DNA of 64,000 bases, from positions 1-64,000 of the forward strand of contig CAIOZY010000039.1 in assembly GCA_903862935.1 (NCBI GenBank), in the 5' to 3' direction. Of this stretch, positions 51,712 through 61,700 are shown one piece after another; the first letter of the stretch is position 1, and each line of letters starts with the position of its first letter. The stretch comes from an uncultured Opitutaceae bacterium. GTDB taxonomy: Bacteria; Verrucomicrobiota; Verrucomicrobiia; Opitutales; Opitutaceae. The translations under genes and the position numbers were made by a program. A model generated the notes under the pieces. That model made no database searches, was not told the origin of the DNA, and saw only the letters and a program-made list of their open reading frames with translations.

Positions 51712-54414
51712 TCAGACAAACTCCTCGATCAGCCGGGTCACCAGGGCGGTCCATCCCGTCTGGTGGCTCGCCCCGAGGCCCTGCCCCGTCTCCCCGTGGA
51801 AGTACTCGTGGAAGAGCAGCAGATCGCGCCAGTGCGGGTCGCTCACGTAGCGGGCCTCCATCCCCATCGCGGGCCGGCGCCCTCCCCCGTTGGGAAGAAA
51901 GAGCGAGGCGAGCCGCCGCGCCAGCTCGCGCGAAACCTGGCGCAGGTTGAGGCGGCGGCCGCTTCCGGTCGGAAACTCGACCGTGAAGGAGTCGCCGTAG
52001 AAGTGGTGGTAGCGCTCGAGCGCCTCGATCAGCAGGTAGTTGAGGGGAATCCACACCGGCCCCCTCCAGTTTGAGTTGCCCCCGAACAGGACCCCGAGGG
52101 ACTCGCCGGGCTCGTAGCCGACCCGGTGCTCCACTCCGCCGGCCTGGACGGTGAAGGGGCTCTCGCCATAGACCCGGGACAGCGAGCGGATCCCGTAAGG
52201 GGAGAGAAACTCCTTCTCGTCGAAAACGTACTTGAGGACGCGCTCCAGCCGCTCCCGGGACGGGATCGCCAGGAGCCTCCGGTCGGCCGTGCACCCGCCT
52301 CGCGTCAGGTAGGAGATCTTCTCGGTAAGGTCGGTGCGGTTCTCCAGAAACCAGCGGGTCCGCTTGGCGAAGCCCGGCAGGCGGGCGAGCCGGAGGTCGT
52401 CGATGAATTCGACGGCGAACAGGGGCACGATCCCGACGATCGAGCGCAGGCGAAGCGGAACCGCCCGGCCCTCCGAGAGGATCTGGTCGTAGTAAAATCC
52501 GTCCTGCTCGTCCCACAGGCCGGTGCCGCCGAGCGAGTTCATGGCGTCGGCGATCGCCACAAAGTGCTCGAAGAACTTCGAGGCGATGTCCTCGTAGATC
52601 GGCTCCTCCTCGGCCAGTTCCAGGGCGATCGCGAGCATCGTTCCGCAGTAGAACGCCATCCAGGCGGTCCCGTCCGCCTGGACGAGGCTCCCCCCCCCCG
52701 GCAGGGGCTTCGAGCGGTCGAAGACCCCGACATTGTCGAGCCCGAGGAACCCGCCGCTGAACAGGTGCCGGCCCTCGGGGTCCTTTCGGTTCACCCACCA
52801 CGTGAAGTTAAGGAGCAGCTTCTGGAACACGCGGGCGAGGAAGGCGCGGTCGCGCCAGCCCTTGGCGCCCGTCATCTTGTAGACCCGCCAGCAGGCCCAC
52901 GCATGGACCGGGGGGTTGACGTCGGAGAAATTCCACTCATAGGCCGGAATCTGGCCGTTGGGGTGCAGGTACCACTCGCGCAGAAGCAGGTTCAGCTGCG
53001 CCTTCGAGAAGTCCGGGTCGATCCGGGCGAACGGGAGCATGTGGAACGCAAGGTCCCAAGCCGCAAACCACGGGTACTCCCACTTGTCCGGAACGGAGAG
53101 GACGTCCCGGGCGTACAGGTGGGGCCAGTCCCGGTTGCGGGCCACGGCGGCCCGCTCGGGCGGGGGCGGAGGCTGGCCCGGGTCGCCCTCAAGCCAGTCC
53201 GGGACGACGTAGTGGTAGAACTGCTTCGACCACAGGAGCCCGGCGTAGGCCTGTCGGGCAACCCTGCGGGCCTCGGCGCAGTCGACCCCCGTCTCGGAGC
53301 TTTCGGGCGCAGCCACCGTGTCATCGGTGCCCCGGATCCCCGCGTAGAACCGGTCCGCCTCGGCCTCCCGCGCAGAGGCCACCCGCTCGAAGTCCCGCCC
53401 GAAGGCCGCAGCCGGCCGGGCCTGTTCCGAATAGAGCCGAAGCCTCCAAGTCCGCTCCTCACCCGGAGCCAGCTCCAGGATCCGGTGGACCGCGCACTTG
53501 GTCCCGGTCTGGGCTGGGTTCACGCGGCCCGGCAGGCCGCCTACGACCGCACCGTGGAAGGCGTCCTTCACATAGGCCGATGCGTTCTTCCCGTCGAAAA
53601 GGAGCGCGCTGTTGGTTTCGTTCTCCGTGAAGAGCCAGGATTCCGCCCTACTGGCCCCATCGGACTCGAGGAAGAATCGCCCCAGGGTCTCGTGATCGCA
53701 CTGCACCCGGCCGTCTTGCGCCAGGCCCAGGCGGGGTCGCAATCCCTGGCCCTCGTGCCGGCACCCCCACGACCAGGTATTTCGGAACCAGAGGGTCGGC
53801 AGGACGTGCAACCGGGCCGGATCCGGACCCCGATTCGCCACGCGGATCCGGATGCACAGGTCATCCGGACCGGCCTTGGCGTACTCGATTCCGACATCGA
53901 AGTAACGGCCGCCGTCGAAAGCTCCGGTCTCCAGAAGCTCGAACTCGGGCTCGATCCGCCCGCGCCTGCGGTTCTCCTCGCGCAGTCGCTGGTAGGGAAA
54001 CTCGCCCTGCGGATACTTGTACAGCGCCTTCAGCCAGGAGTGGGTCGGGGTTCCATCCAAGTAGAAGTAGCACTCCTTGACGTCCTCGCCGTGGTTCCCC
54101 TCGAAGCCGGTGAGCCCGAACAGGCGCTCCTTGAGGATCGGGTCGTTCCCGTTCCAAAGGGCCAGGGCGAAGCACAGCCGGCATTCCCGGTCGCAAATCC
54201 CGAGCAATCCGTCCTCCCCCCAGCGGTAGGCCCGCGAGATCGCCTGCTCGTAGGTGAAGTAGTTCCAGCTCTCCGCGTCCGCGGAGTAATCCTCCCGCAC
54301 CGTTCCCCACTGCCGCTCGGCCAGGTACGGCCCCCACCGCTTCCAGTTTCGCTCCCGGCGGGCGTCCTCAGCCAGACGGTCGAGTTCCGGGTTCGAGGCC
54401 ACGGTTGCCTTCAC
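51712..54414 (-). CDS. GH63/MGH1-like glucosidase
   Basis: A protein of 900 residues with no signal peptide, probably cytoplasmic. It resembles long bacterial glucosidase-like GH63 proteins: a start ERNWKRWGPYLAERQWGTV and YFTYEQAISRAYRWGEDG, then DPILKERLFGLTGFEGNHGE and HVLPTLWFRNTWSW. The (alpha/alpha)6-barrel part reads IPAYEWNFSDVNPPVHAW, with WRGPVWIPLNYLLIEALERY near the end. Relatives trim glucose from glycans or hydrolyse glucosylglycerate-type solutes; the substrate is not readable. It is directly upstream of an SSS symporter on the same strand and 3 bp after a methyltransferase gene. Confidence 0.85.
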   Translation of the reverse strand: MKATVASNPELDRLAEDARRERNWKRWGPYLAERQWGTVREDYSADAESWNYFTYEQAISRAYRWGEDGLLGICDRECRLCFALALWNGNDPILKERLFGLTGFEGNHGEDVKECYFYLDGTPTHSWLKALYKYPQGEFPYQRLREENRRRGRIEPEFELLETGAFDGGRYFDVGIEYAKAGPDDLCIRIRVANRGPDPARLHVLPTLWFRNTWSWGCRHEGQGLRPRLGLAQDGRVQCDHETLGRFFLESDGASRAESWLFTENETNSALLFDGKNASAYVKDAFHGAVVGGLPGRVNPAQTGTKCAVHRILELAPGEERTWRLRLYSEQARPAAAFGRDFERVASAREAEADRFYAGIRGTDDTVAAPESSETGVDCAEARRVARQAYAGLLWSKQFYHYVVPDWLEGDPGQPPPPPERAAVARNRDWPHLYARDVLSVPDKWEYPWFAAWDLAFHMLPFARIDPDFSKAQLNLLLREWYLHPNGQIPAYEWNFSDVNPPVHAWACWRVYKMTGAKGWRDRAFLARVFQKLLLNFTWWVNRKDPEGRHLFSGGFLGLDNVGVFDRSKPLPGGGSLVQADGTAWMAFYCGTMLAIALELAEEEPIYEDIASKFFEHFVAIADAMNSLGGTGLWDEQDGFYYDQILSEGRAVPLRLRSIVGIVPLFAVEFIDDLRLARLPGFAKRTRWFLENRTDLTEKISYLTRGGCTADRRLLAIPSRERLERVLKYVFDEKEFLSPYGIRSLSRVYGESPFTVQAGGVEHRVGYEPGESLGVLFGGNSNWRGPVWIPLNYLLIEALERYHHFYGDSFTVEFPTGSGRRLNLRQVSRELARRLASLFLPNGGGRRPAMGMEARYVSDPHWRDLLLFHEYFHGETGQGLGASHQTGWTALVTRLIEEFV

Positions 54415-54417
54415 GGG

Positions 54418-55302
54418 TCACACCGCGATGCCAATCGGCATCGCTCCCATGCGCACCTTCCGTTCGGCGACCCCCGTGAGCAAGCCCCAGGGGAGAAGCC
54501 TTTCGAAGGAATTGATCTTCTTGATCTTTAGATTCTTGAGGATCCGGCAGCGCAGGATGTCTCGCCATCCGGGTCCCCGGGCTAACTGCTGCGGCTCGAA
54601 GCCCGCCTGGCGCAGCGCCCGGGCCATCGCCTCCGGCGTGAAGAAGCTCACATGGATCTCGGGCTGCACGTACGACCAGCGCCTGAGATCCCGGGGCGCA
54701 GTCTCGGCATTCTGCGTGATGGGATAGAGACGCCCACCGGCCTTGAGGAGCCGCCGCAGTTGCTTCAGGACACTGACCGGATCCGGAACGTGCTCGAGGA
54801 CATCGATCGCCGTGACGACATCAAAATCGCCTGCGCGGGCGGACAACTCCGCCTCGGTTAGGATCGGGACACCGCTTGCCCGGGCCTTCTCGGCCCACAC
54901 GCCCGTGTCGAAGCCGAACACCTGGTCTTTTCCCAGGCCGTTTAGGTGGCGGACCAGGGTCCCGCATCCGCAGCCGAAGTCGAGCCAGGCGACGGGTCCG
55001 GGATGGTCACTGTGGACGAGCCGGTCCCAGCCCCGCCACTCGTACTGTCGGACGGTGGTCCGAGGGTTATCAAACTCGAACGCGTAGTCGATCAGCGGGT
55101 CGGATCCCCTGCCCTCGTAATACGCCTCGTCGTAGATCGCTGCGTAGTCGGTCCACGGATCCTCCACAAAATGGAGGCCGCAGCCGACGCAACGTCTCAG
55201 GGAGAACTCCCGAGGGCTTCTGACTCCGCGCTTGGAGCCCAGCGCCTGGGTCGCCGCGCCGCAGATGGGGCACTGGGGCTCAGCCGTTTTCGTCGCGACC
55301 AT
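54418..55302 (-). CDS. Class I SAM-dependent methyltransferase with N-terminal zinc ribbon
   Basis: A protein of 294 residues. Four cysteines in CPICG (near residue 11) and CVGCGLHF (near residue 38) form a zinc ribbon. The SAM domain has motif I WLDFGCGCGTLVRHL near residue 105 and AIDVLEHVPDPVSVL. This layout is common among C-methyltransferases and lipid or glycan-modifying enzymes of surface-polysaccharide loci, which fits the neighbouring TPR, GT2 and GT9 genes. The acceptor is unknown. The ATG at 55302 was chosen because the zinc ribbon begins ten residues later. Confidence 0.85.
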   Translation of the reverse strand: MVATKTAEPQCPICGAATQALGSKRGVRSPREFSLRRCVGCGLHFVEDPWTDYAAIYDEAYYEGRGSDPLIDYAFEFDNPRTTVRQYEWRGWDRLVHSDHPGPVAWLDFGCGCGTLVRHLNGLGKDQVFGFDTGVWAEKARASGVPILTEAELSARAGDFDVVTAIDVLEHVPDPVSVLKQLRRLLKAGGRLYPITQNAETAPRDLRRWSYVQPEIHVSFFTPEAMARALRQAGFEPQQLARGPGWRDILRCRILKNLKIKKINSFERLLPWGLLTGVAERKVRMGAMPIGIAV

Positions 55303-55354
55303 AGGCCGTTCAGGGAAACCCCGAGCCCACCGGAAGGCAAACCTGCAGATCCAC

Positions 55355-57598
55355 CTATTTGGGGCTCTGCAGCCGTTGCACGATCTCAAACTCCGCCCTG
55401 GCCTCGGCCTTGCGTCCCTGGGCCTCCAGGAGCACCCCGAGGTTCTTGTGGGCATCGGTGTAGCCGGGCTTCAGCCGGATAGCCTCCCTGAACTGGGGCC
55501 CAGCCTCCTCTCTCCTCCCCGCCATGTAGAGCACACCTCCGTAGTTATTGTGCGCCTCCGCATTGCGCGGGTCCAGGCGGGTTGCGTGCTCCAGGTCGCC
55601 AAGGGCCTCATCGAGCTTTCCCTGCTTCGCCAGCAGGGTTCCCGAGTCTAGAAAGCCGCTCGCGGCGTTCGGATTGAGCCTCTTTGCCGTGCGGAACTGC
55701 TCCATGGCCTCGTCTGTCCGGCCGGCCTTCGCGAGGGCATGCCCGAGGTTGTCATAGGCATTCCCGTAGTCTGGCTTGATCTCGATAATTTTCCGGTATT
55801 GCGCCATCGCTTCCTCGATCCGTCCCTCGTGCAACAGGACGTTGCCGAGATTGTTGCGCGCATCGGCGTGCCCCGGGTTGAGGCGAATGGCCTCCCCGTA
55901 TGCCCTGATCGAATCGGATTGGTTGCCTAGGGCATCGGAGACAACACCTAGGTTGAACCACCCCTCGACGTAATCGGGCTGGATCTGAAGCAGTTCCTTG
56001 AGAAGGGTCCGGGCTTCGTCCGCCCGCCCTGCGTGGAGGAGATCAACGGCGAGGTTATTGCGCACCTCGGGATCTCTCGGACTGATTCCCTTCGCCAGGT
56101 TGTATTCAGCGATCGCCTCGTCGAGCTTTCCTGACTCCGCAAGGGCCGCACCGAGATTGGTGTGCGCAACGACATAGCGGGGGAAGAGCCGGATCGCCTT
56201 CCGATAATGGGGGATAGCCTCGGAAACCCGGCCCCGGCGAGAGAGACAGGCCCCCAGATTGTTGTTCCCCTCGATGTAGTCCGGCCTGAGCCGGACGGCT
56301 TCCTCAAAGTGGACCAAGGCCTCGTCCCTCCGGGACGAATTCTCAAGAATCATGCCCAAGTTGTTGTGTGCCATCCAGCAGGCCGGATTTCTCGCAAGGA
56401 TCGTGCGGTAAAAGAGCTCTGCATCGTGATAGCTGCGGCATTCAGCCCAGGTAAGGATGCCAAGGGGGATGAGAAGCACCGCCGCGGCAGTCCATGCCCC
56501 TGCGCGGGATCGACCCGCCACCCTGCCCCAGGCAAGCGTGAGTCCCGCCGCAACGGCCGAGAAGACCCCAAGGCTTGCCAGGTACTGCCAATGGTCGGCG
56601 ACGAAGGAAAAGACAAAGGCGTAGACATTCAGGAACCCCAGGATGGGGAAGAGCGATCCGACGAAGAGAAGCCAAGCGGCAAGGGGCGCCCGAGAGCGCC
56701 CCCTGAGGCTCCAAAGCAGCGCGGTAAACGCCAAAACTCCGAGTGGGAATCCGTGCTGCCACCAGACTCCGGAATCGATCCTCCAGCGCGGGTAGATGAA
56801 GATCAAGTCCCTCGGCCACACGAGTTTTCCAAGATAGAACACGACCGACCGCCCCGCGATGAGGGTTCTCTCCAGAATGGAGTACGAGAAGTCGGACCCC
56901 TCCGCGCCGATGAACTTGCGCTCAACCCATCCCGTGAACAGCCCCCCGGCTGCGGCGAGGACAAACCACGGCAGGAGAGGGACGACGTCACCCCGCCAGG
57001 AGATTCGGCCCCGTTTCCACCACAGCACCACAAGCAATGCCGCGGGCAACGTCGCGGCCATGCTCTTGCTTAGGATCGCCAGGGTGAAAAACGCTGTCGC
57101 AAGCCAGTATGGCCTCCTCCGGGCCGTCGCTTCCGCTGTGTCCATCCCGCCCCCCCTCCACCGCAGATAGGTGAGGGCTGACATCAGGTAGAACACCGTC
57201 GAAAGGGTATTCTTTTGCTCCGAGATCCACGCCACCGACTCGACGCAGACCGGATGCAGAGCGAAGATGAATGCCGCGAGCCACGCCCCGGTTATCGAGA
57301 GCCGCCGCAGGACGAGCGCCAACAGGCATGCCGACGTCGCATGGAGCAGGATGTTGGCGATGTGGTAGCCCGAAGCCGCATCGCCCCAAAGCCGGTGCTC
57401 GACCCAGAAGACGCTGTGTAGCACCGGGTAATACTGTTCTGTCGCGCCAACCTGAAACCAGATCTGGCCCAGGCCGGCGAGCGAGCGGAGGGCCGGCTTG
57501 GTGACGTAGTCCGGATCGTTCCAGACATAGCCCGCCCCCACCGCGGGCCAGTACGCCGCGAAAGTCGCGACAAAAACCAGCAGGATCGCGGGCAGCAT
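55355..57598 (-). CDS. Membrane protein with long C-terminal TPR array (TMTC/PMT-like)
   Basis: A protein of 747 residues from the ATG at 57598; a TTG at 57685 would add 29 residues. The first ~370 residues have about ten hydrophobic segments, with the acidic loop YVWNDPDYVTKPALRSL after helix 1. The second half is about eleven TPR repeats (AHNNLGMIL, EGNNNLGACL, AHTNLGAAL, EVRNNLAVDL, AYDNLGHAL). The architecture matches the gene at 44247-46397 but the sequences have diverged. Its role is probably in protein or glycan decoration or an envelope scaffold. A GT2 transferase of the dolichol-phosphate-mannose type lies just upstream on the same strand, which could supply a lipid-linked sugar. Confidence 0.83.
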   Translation of the reverse strand: MLPAILLVFVATFAAYWPAVGAGYVWNDPDYVTKPALRSLAGLGQIWFQVGATEQYYPVLHSVFWVEHRLWGDAASGYHIANILLHATSACLLALVLRRLSITGAWLAAFIFALHPVCVESVAWISEQKNTLSTVFYLMSALTYLRWRGGGMDTAEATARRRPYWLATAFFTLAILSKSMAATLPAALLVVLWWKRGRISWRGDVVPLLPWFVLAAAGGLFTGWVERKFIGAEGSDFSYSILERTLIAGRSVVFYLGKLVWPRDLIFIYPRWRIDSGVWWQHGFPLGVLAFTALLWSLRGRSRAPLAAWLLFVGSLFPILGFLNVYAFVFSFVADHWQYLASLGVFSAVAAGLTLAWGRVAGRSRAGAWTAAAVLLIPLGILTWAECRSYHDAELFYRTILARNPACWMAHNNLGMILENSSRRDEALVHFEEAVRLRPDYIEGNNNLGACLSRRGRVSEAIPHYRKAIRLFPRYVVAHTNLGAALAESGKLDEAIAEYNLAKGISPRDPEVRNNLAVDLLHAGRADEARTLLKELLQIQPDYVEGWFNLGVVSDALGNQSDSIRAYGEAIRLNPGHADARNNLGNVLLHEGRIEEAMAQYRKIIEIKPDYGNAYDNLGHALAKAGRTDEAMEQFRTAKRLNPNAASGFLDSGTLLAKQGKLDEALGDLEHATRLDPRNAEAHNNYGGVLYMAGRREEAGPQFREAIRLKPGYTDAHKNLGVLLEAQGRKAEARAEFEIVQRLQSPK

Positions 57599-57741
57599 CC
57601 TGCGTAGCGGGCTGTCCTGCGGGGCTGGTAGTTTGGGCAGCACGGCCGCAATTAAAGAGGTCTGGGCCGCGCGAAGTGAATGCAAATTTCACCCCGGGCG
57701 GCTGGATGTTGGGCGGCCGTCACCAGTATGCGGACACCCGG

Positions 57742-58686
57742 TCAGGCTCTCGGTCCCGGGGAAAACCCCTCGAGTCGGTCGACGATGAACTTCGGGCGGG
57801 ACCTGACCTCCTCGTAGATCCGGCCGATATACTCGCCCAGGATCCCTATGCTGATCAGCTGGATACCCCCCAGGAACAGGATCATGATCACCATGGTGGG
57901 ATTTCCCATTGGGAAAGGGAAGCCCGCGAGCTTCATGGCCAGATAGACCAACGCCATCAGGAAGGAGAAGCCTGCGATCAGGAACCCGAACTGGGTGCTG
58001 AGCGTCAAGGCATAGGTCGAGAAGCCAAAGATCCCGTTGAAGCCAATCCGCAGGGAACCCAGGAACCGGTTGTAGTTGGTCTGCCCTGAGAATCGCGGCG
58101 GGCGGTCAAACGGGATCAGGCACTGCCGGAACCCCACGACCGCGACAAGGCCCCGCAGAAAACCGTGACTCTCCTTCAGTTTCAGCAACTCGTTCACAAC
58201 CCGGCGCGACAGAAGCCGGAAGTCCCCCGTGTTCTGCGGGATCTCCACATTGGCGATCCGGTTTATGACCCGGTAGCCGGCCGCAGCCACCAACCGCTTG
58301 ATGAGCGGCTCCCCGGTTCGCCTCCGGCGTTGGGGGATCACGACGTCGTAACCCTCGCGCCACTTGGCCACGAGCTCCGGCAGCAGCTCCGGAGGGTCCT
58401 GGAGGTCAACGTCCATTACGATGACCGCCTCGCCGCTCGCGTAGGACATTCCTCCCAAAGTCGCCATCGGCTGCCCAAATCTGCGCGAAAACCTCAGGAG
58501 CTTGATCCGGCTGTCGCGGGCGCGCTCCTCTAGGATCACCTCCTCGGTCCTGTCCGGAGACGGGTCCAGGGCGAAGATCACCTCGTAGTCCTCCGTGATC
58601 GTCGAGAGCAGAGGCCTGACACGCCGGAGGAACTCGGGGATGTTCTTCTCCTCCCGGTAGACGGGGACTACAAGGCTAAGAAGCAT
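57742..58686 (-). CDS. GT2 glycosyltransferase, polyprenyl-phosphate sugar transferase type
   Basis: A protein of 314 residues. The N-terminal GT-A domain has LSLVVPVYREEKNIPEFL, the metal-binding VIVMDVDLQDPPELLPEL and the acceptor-side GDFRLLSRRVVNELL. Two C-terminal hydrophobic segments (FGFLIAGFSFLMALVYLAM and the one after it) anchor it. This GtrB/DPM1-like group moves a sugar from a nucleotide donor to undecaprenyl phosphate, feeding membrane glycosyltransferases of the GT-C kind. The neighbouring TPR membrane protein on the same strand is a plausible user. Confidence 0.9.
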   Translation of the reverse strand: MLLSLVVPVYREEKNIPEFLRRVRPLLSTITEDYEVIFALDPSPDRTEEVILEERARDSRIKLLRFSRRFGQPMATLGGMSYASGEAVIVMDVDLQDPPELLPELVAKWREGYDVVIPQRRRRTGEPLIKRLVAAAGYRVINRIANVEIPQNTGDFRLLSRRVVNELLKLKESHGFLRGLVAVVGFRQCLIPFDRPPRFSGQTNYNRFLGSLRIGFNGIFGFSTYALTLSTQFGFLIAGFSFLMALVYLAMKLAGFPFPMGNPTMVIMILFLGGIQLISIGILGEYIGRIYEEVRSRPKFIVDRLEGFSPGPRA

Positions 58687-58793
58687 GGCTCCCCATTGGA
58701 GCCCGATCCGGCCCGAAGGCGCAACTCTTTTGGTTTGAAGCGGTCCAAGGTTGCCTCATTCGTTTCTGCAAACCACCCTCAGGCTTTCCCTTC

Positions 58794-61700
58794 ATGAGTC
58801 TGTTCCACGCCTCCCTCAAGACGCACGCGTCGCGCCTGTTCATTGCAGCCTCGCTTGTGCTCGTCGGCCCGCGCTCGGCACAGGGCACCACAGTCAACTA
58901 CACCTCCTACAGCGTCTCGACGCTCGCGGGTTCCGCCGGCAGCCCCGGTAACGTCAACGGTACCGGCCTCAACGCGCAGTTTGACAGCCCCTATGCCATC
59001 GCGGCCGACCCCTCGGGCAACGTCTACGTGGCGGAATCGGGCAACCACGATGTCCGGAAGATCACCGCCGCCGGGGTCGTCACCACCGTCTCCGGTCTGA
59101 CCGGGAACTTCCGAGGCATCGCGATCGACTCGACGGGGATCAACCTCTATCTGACGGATTACACAGCCGGAACGGTCATCAAGTACGTGATCGCCTCCGG
59201 CGTCGCGACCACCCTGACCCTGACGGGCGGAACGCTCAACAACCCGTACGGTCTCGCGGTCGACAGCTCCGGCAACCTCTACGTTGCCGACGCCGGTAAC
59301 TACGTCATCCGCAAGATCTCCCCAAGCGGGTCTGTTTCGACCCTGGCGGGTTCGATCGGCAGCTCGGGCGGCAACGACGGCACCGCCACCGCCGCACAGT
59401 TCAGCTACCCAACGAGCGTTGCCGTTGATGGCACGGGCACCGTTTTCGTCGCGGACTGGGGCGGGAACACGATCAGAAAGGTGACCGCCTCGGGCGTGGT
59501 CACGACCCTCGGGGGGCTTTTCGGTCTGCCCGACGCGGTGGACGGCGCCGCGGTCGGTTCCCAGTTCAGCCACCCCTGGGGCATCGCAATTGACGGGAGC
59601 GGCAACTTGTTCGTTACAGACAACGGCTCCTACATCATCCGCAAGATCTCCTCCTCCCTGATCGTCAGCACGCTCGCAGGAAAGTTTTCCAGTCCGGGAC
59701 AAACCGATGGCTCCGCGGACACGGCGCGTTTCTATGACCCCCGCGGGATCGCAGTGAATAGCTCCGGCGCCCTGTTCATCACCGACACCCAGAACCAGAC
59801 GATCCGCAAGGCCGTCGCGACCTCGGTCTCGATAGGGACCCAGCCCACATCCCAGACGGTGAATTCCGGGTCGACAGCCACCCTGACAGTCTCCGCGACC
59901 GGAACCGGTCCCTTCACCTACCAATGGCAGAAGGTTTACAGCGGGAGCCTGACCAACGGCACCCTGTCCGACGGCACGGTGATCGCAGGGGCGACCGCCT
60001 CGACGCTGACCCTCTCCAATGTCCAGACCGCGGAGGCAGGCAACTACTTCGTAACCGTCACCAACGGCTCAGGCTCCGTGCAGAGTTCGACGGTCACCCT
60101 CACCGTGAATGCGTCGGCCTCCCTCCCCGTCATCACAACCCACCCCGCCTCGCAGACGGTCACGGCCGGGGCGAACGTGAGCCTCTCGGTTGTCGCCACT
60201 GGCTCCGGCTTGACCTACCAGTGGCAGTTCAACGGCGTTGCCATCTCGGGACAGACGAGCTCCATACTCACCCTTTCCAGCATCACCACAGCCCAGGCGG
60301 GCTCCTATGCGGTCGCGGTGACGAATAGCGCCGGCTCGGCCACGTCGAACACTGCGACCCTCACGGTGAATCCGAGCGGAAGCCAGCCCGCGATCACGAC
60401 CCAGCCCACATCGCAGACGGTGAACACCGGAAGCACGGCAACCTTCACTGTCGCAGCGACGGGCTCGGGCCTGGGCTACCAGTGGCAGTTCAACGGATCG
60501 GCGATCTCCGGAGCGACCAACTCGACCTTGACCCTCACGGGGGTCACCGCGGCGCAGGCCGGCTCCTACACGGTTGTCGTCTCCAACGGAATAGGGTCGG
60601 CCACAAGCAACGGCGCCGTCCTTGCAGTCCAGTCCACAGGGGCCCCGCTGATCAGCAGCCAGCCCCAGGCCCAGACGATCGCGAGCGGCTCGACCGTCGT
60701 CCTGGCTGTGACCACCAGCGGGACAGTCACCATCACCTCGGCCAACGCAGACGGGCCCCGCCCGGCGGCAACCGGAGCCGCCTCGAGCTACCAGTGGTAT
60801 CGAAACGGCGTCGCAGTCAGCGGGGCGACGAGCGCGACCTTGGTCGTCTCGAACGCAACTTCTTCAAACGCAGGCGGCTACCGCTGCCTCGTGTCCAATT
60901 CCTCGGGCTCCACCCTGTCTAGCGAGGCCGTCGTCTCCATCATCAGCACGAGCAACCCAGGCCGGCTCATCAATCTGTCGGTCAACGCGAAGGTGAATCC
61001 GTCGATCGGGATTCCGGACTTGATCATGGGGTTTGTGACCGGGGGGTCTGGAACGACCGGGTCCCAGACCCTAATGATCCGCGCCGGTGGCCCGGCGCTC
61101 GTGCCCTACGGGGTCAGCGGGGTCCTGCCCGATCCGGAGCTGACGGTATTCAACGGCTCGACCTCCATCGCCTCGAACGCCGGATGGGAAACTCCGTCGA
61201 GCAATGTTGCCCTAGTAAATGCGGCCCAGGCGAACACAGGGGCAGGCCTGGTCTACGCAAACACCTCAAGTCTGGACTCCGCAGTTGTCCTGTCGCTTGG
61301 CGCCAGCCCCGGCTACACGGTGCAGGTCGACGGAAAAGCGGGCGACTCCGGCCAGACCCTGGCGGAGGTCTATGACGACACCCCCGCCAACACCTATTTC
61401 CTGACGACCCCGCGGCTGGTAAACCTGTCGTGCCGGATAACGGTGCCGGCCAATGGCAGCCTGACGGACGGGTTCTACATCGGTGGTGCGACCTCGAAGA
61501 CCGTGCTGATTCGGGCGATTGGTCCGGGGCTTGCTGCGTATGGCGTCTCGGGCGCCATGTCGGACCCGGTCCTCACCGTCAATGCCGGCAGCACAGTAAT
61601 CGCGACCAACTCGGGCTGGGGCAGCGACCCACAGCTGACGGCGGCCATGACGGCGGTATCCGCCCAACCGAACCCGCCGGCAATCGGCGACTCCGTGGTG

